From NCBI GenBank assembly GCA_019236485.1, contig JAFAIY010000100.1, positions 1 through 7,018 of the forward strand: DNA of 7,018 bases, read 5' to 3'. This DNA comes from Comamonas sp. (GTDB lineage: Bacteria > Pseudomonadota > Gammaproteobacteria > Burkholderiales > Burkholderiaceae_C). The translations under genes and the position numbers were made by a program. The notes below the pieces were generated by a model. It was not told the DNA's origin and ran no database searches. It saw only the letters and a program-made list of their open reading frames with translations. Every line of letters begins with the position of its first letter. Position 1 is the stretch's first letter. Positions 5,986 to 7,018 of the stretch are shown piece by piece.

Positions 5986-6686
5986 GGAAATTCCGCGCGC
6001 AACTGGCCCTGGCTCTGGCGGCGTTGCTCACGGCCTGCGCGCAGCCCGAGCATGGGCCGCCGCCGGTCCCGGCGTCGATTTCAGCACCGGCAGAGTTTCC
6101 CGCCTCGGCCTATGTGCAGGCGGCGGCCCAAGGCCAGAAGGTGCTGAGGGTCGATCCCGCGCTTTCGCGGATTGCCATCACCGTGCGCAGCGGCGGGCCG
6201 CTGGCCAGGCTGGGGCATGACCATGTGGTTGCCAGCCGCGAACTCCAAGGCTATGTGGCGCCCGAGCAGGGCCGGGCCGACCTGTATCTGGCGCTGGACA
6301 GCCTGTCGGTGGATGAGCCGGCGCTGCGCGCCGAAGCCGGCTTCGACACCCAGCCCAGTGCCGCCGACATCGCCGGAACCCGCGCCAATATGCTGAGCAA
6401 GGTGTTGCAGACGCGGCAATTCCCTTTTGCACTCATCCATGTGCGTGCCGCCGCGGCCATGCCATTGGCGGTGGACATCACGCTGCACGGCGTCACGCGC
6501 AGCTTCAGCGTGCCGGCGGATATCGACAGTGACAGCCATGGACTGCATGTACACGGCCGGCTGGCCTTTGATCAATCCGGTTTCGGCATCGCGCCTTTCT
6601 CGATTCTGGGCGGGGCGATCCAGGTTCAGGACCGGGTCGAACTGAGCTTCGACGTGCGCGCGAGCGAGCGGTCGGCGGCGCCATGA
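5982..6686 (+). CDS. YceI-like lipoprotein with a GHDH motif
   Basis: The 234-aa predicted lipoprotein has the N-terminus MRKFRAQLALALAALLTAC, which carries a lipobox LTAC with the acylated C19. Residue +2 is Ala, not Asp, so the outer membrane is the likely destination. A Pro/Ala-rich linker (about 21-45) leads to a YceI-like barrel (about 52-228). The order of elements matches YceI: VDPALSRIAITV (57-68), DLYLALDSLSVDEP (100-113), the NMLSKVLQTRQFPFALIHVR block (136-155), VDITLHGVTRSFSVPADI (164-181), and SGFGIAPFSILGGAIQVQDR (199-218). It is quite diverged from the protein encoded just before it, so this is an old paralog or a separate subfamily, not a recent duplication. RLGHDHVV (76-83) replaces the usual first-hairpin region and could bind a metal; that is inference. 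The gene is coupled by ATGA overlaps to both neighbours. Confidence 0.88.
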   Translation: MRKFRAQLALALAALLTACAQPEHGPPPVPASISAPAEFPASAYVQAAAQGQKVLRVDPALSRIAITVRSGGPLARLGHDHVVASRELQGYVAPEQGRADLYLALDSLSVDEPALRAEAGFDTQPSAADIAGTRANMLSKVLQTRQFPFALIHVRAAAAMPLAVDITLHGVTRSFSVPADIDSDSHGLHVHGRLAFDQSGFGIAPFSILGGAIQVQDRVELSFDVRASERSAAP

Positions 6687-7018
6687 GCGCTCGCAGCCTG
6701 ATCGTGCGCTGGACTATGGCTGTCCTGTTCTGCGCCTGCCGGGCAGCAGGGGCGCAGGAGCTCAGCATAGAGACCCCGGACAGCAGCGGCGCCATCACCG
6801 TGAGCGCCTCGGCCGATATGAGAGTCCAGCCGGCCACGGCCTGGAGCGTGATATCCGACTACGACCATCTGGCCGACTTCCTGCCCAATATGCGCAGTTC
6901 GCGCGTGGTCCAGCGCAATGGCGACCAGCTGGTGCTGGAGCAGACCGGGGTGTTCGGCTTTCTGTTCTTCCAGCAGCCTATCCGGGTCAGGCTGGCCGTG
7001 ACCGAACTGCCGCCGCGG
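6683..7018 (+). CDS. Exported SRPBCC/START-like (polyketide cyclase/dehydrase) protein, cut by the right edge
   Basis: 112 codons are visible and open to the window end; the C-terminus is missing. The ATG overlaps the previous stop (ATGA, 6683-6686). The N-terminus MSARSLIVRWTMAVLFCACR followed by AAGA gives a signal peptide with likely cleavage after A24; the cysteines C17 and C19 do not form a proper lipobox. The mature part begins an SRPBCC fold: a first strand ITVSASADMRVQPATAWSVI (38-57), then the family-typical helix and turn SDYDHLADFLPNM (58-70), then strands RVVQRNGDQLVLEQTG (74-89) and a hydrophobic FGFLFFQQPIRVRLAVTEL (91-109). SRPBCC proteins hold hydrophobic ligands in a deep cavity; most bacterial ones are cytoplasmic, so an exported one next to YceI-type proteins is notable. 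No ligand can be read from the fragment. Confidence 0.85.
   Translation, partial: MSARSLIVRWTMAVLFCACRAAGAQELSIETPDSSGAITVSASADMRVQPATAWSVISDYDHLADFLPNMRSSRVVQRNGDQLVLEQTGVFGFLFFQQPIRVRLAVTELPPR

Noticed and set aside
5982..6686. A recent tandem duplication of the YceI gene
   Set aside because: The two products share fold-level features only; signal type, length and key segments differ, so they are diverged members and not a fresh copy.

Overview
The window looks like chromosomal DNA from a GC-rich betaproteobacterium, most likely Comamonadaceae (Comamonas/Delftia/Acidovorax type). This rests on the XseA and ExbB sequence style, the grouping of sodB, xseA and exbBD, and strong G/C preference at third codon positions. 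The genus is an inference; no rRNA or other marker is present.

Layout. (1) Positions 1-1927, minus strand: an apparent operon exbB -> exbD -> unrecognised exported protein. The last gene runs off the left edge. ExbB and ExbD form an inner-membrane proton-driven stator complex; no tonB is visible. (2) Positions 1928-2334: a 407-bp divergent intergenic region with no convincing gene. It holds the exbB signals and an exact DnaA-box sequence. (3) Positions 2335-3675, plus strand: xseA, the large subunit of exonuclease VII. (4) Positions 3676-3997: 322 bp with a large stem-loop lacking a T tract, a -10-like hexamer and a 13-bp palindrome in the sodB leader. (5) Positions 3998-4585: sodB, an iron-type superoxide dismutase, closed by a textbook intrinsic terminator at 4641-4666. 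(6) Positions 4850-7018, plus strand: a VOC-fold protein, then three exported proteins joined by ATGA start/stop overlaps. These are a periplasmic YceI protein, a YceI-like lipoprotein with a GHDH motif, and an exported SRPBCC/START-like protein cut by the right edge.

How the genes fit together. The left and central parts are housekeeping: cell-envelope energy transduction, DNA repair and oxidative-stress defence. In many Burkholderiales exbB-exbD is followed by lpxK; here an unrecognised secreted protein follows exbD instead, which is the main accessory feature on the left. On the right, the YceI fold (a lipocalin-like barrel that binds isoprenoid lipids) and the SRPBCC fold (a hydrophobic-ligand cavity) are encoded in one translationally coupled set of exported proteins. 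This suggests a small envelope module for handling a lipid or quinone-like ligand. That reading is inference from folds and gene order; no sequence here proves a ligand. I see no mobile element, CRISPR array, tRNA or rRNA.
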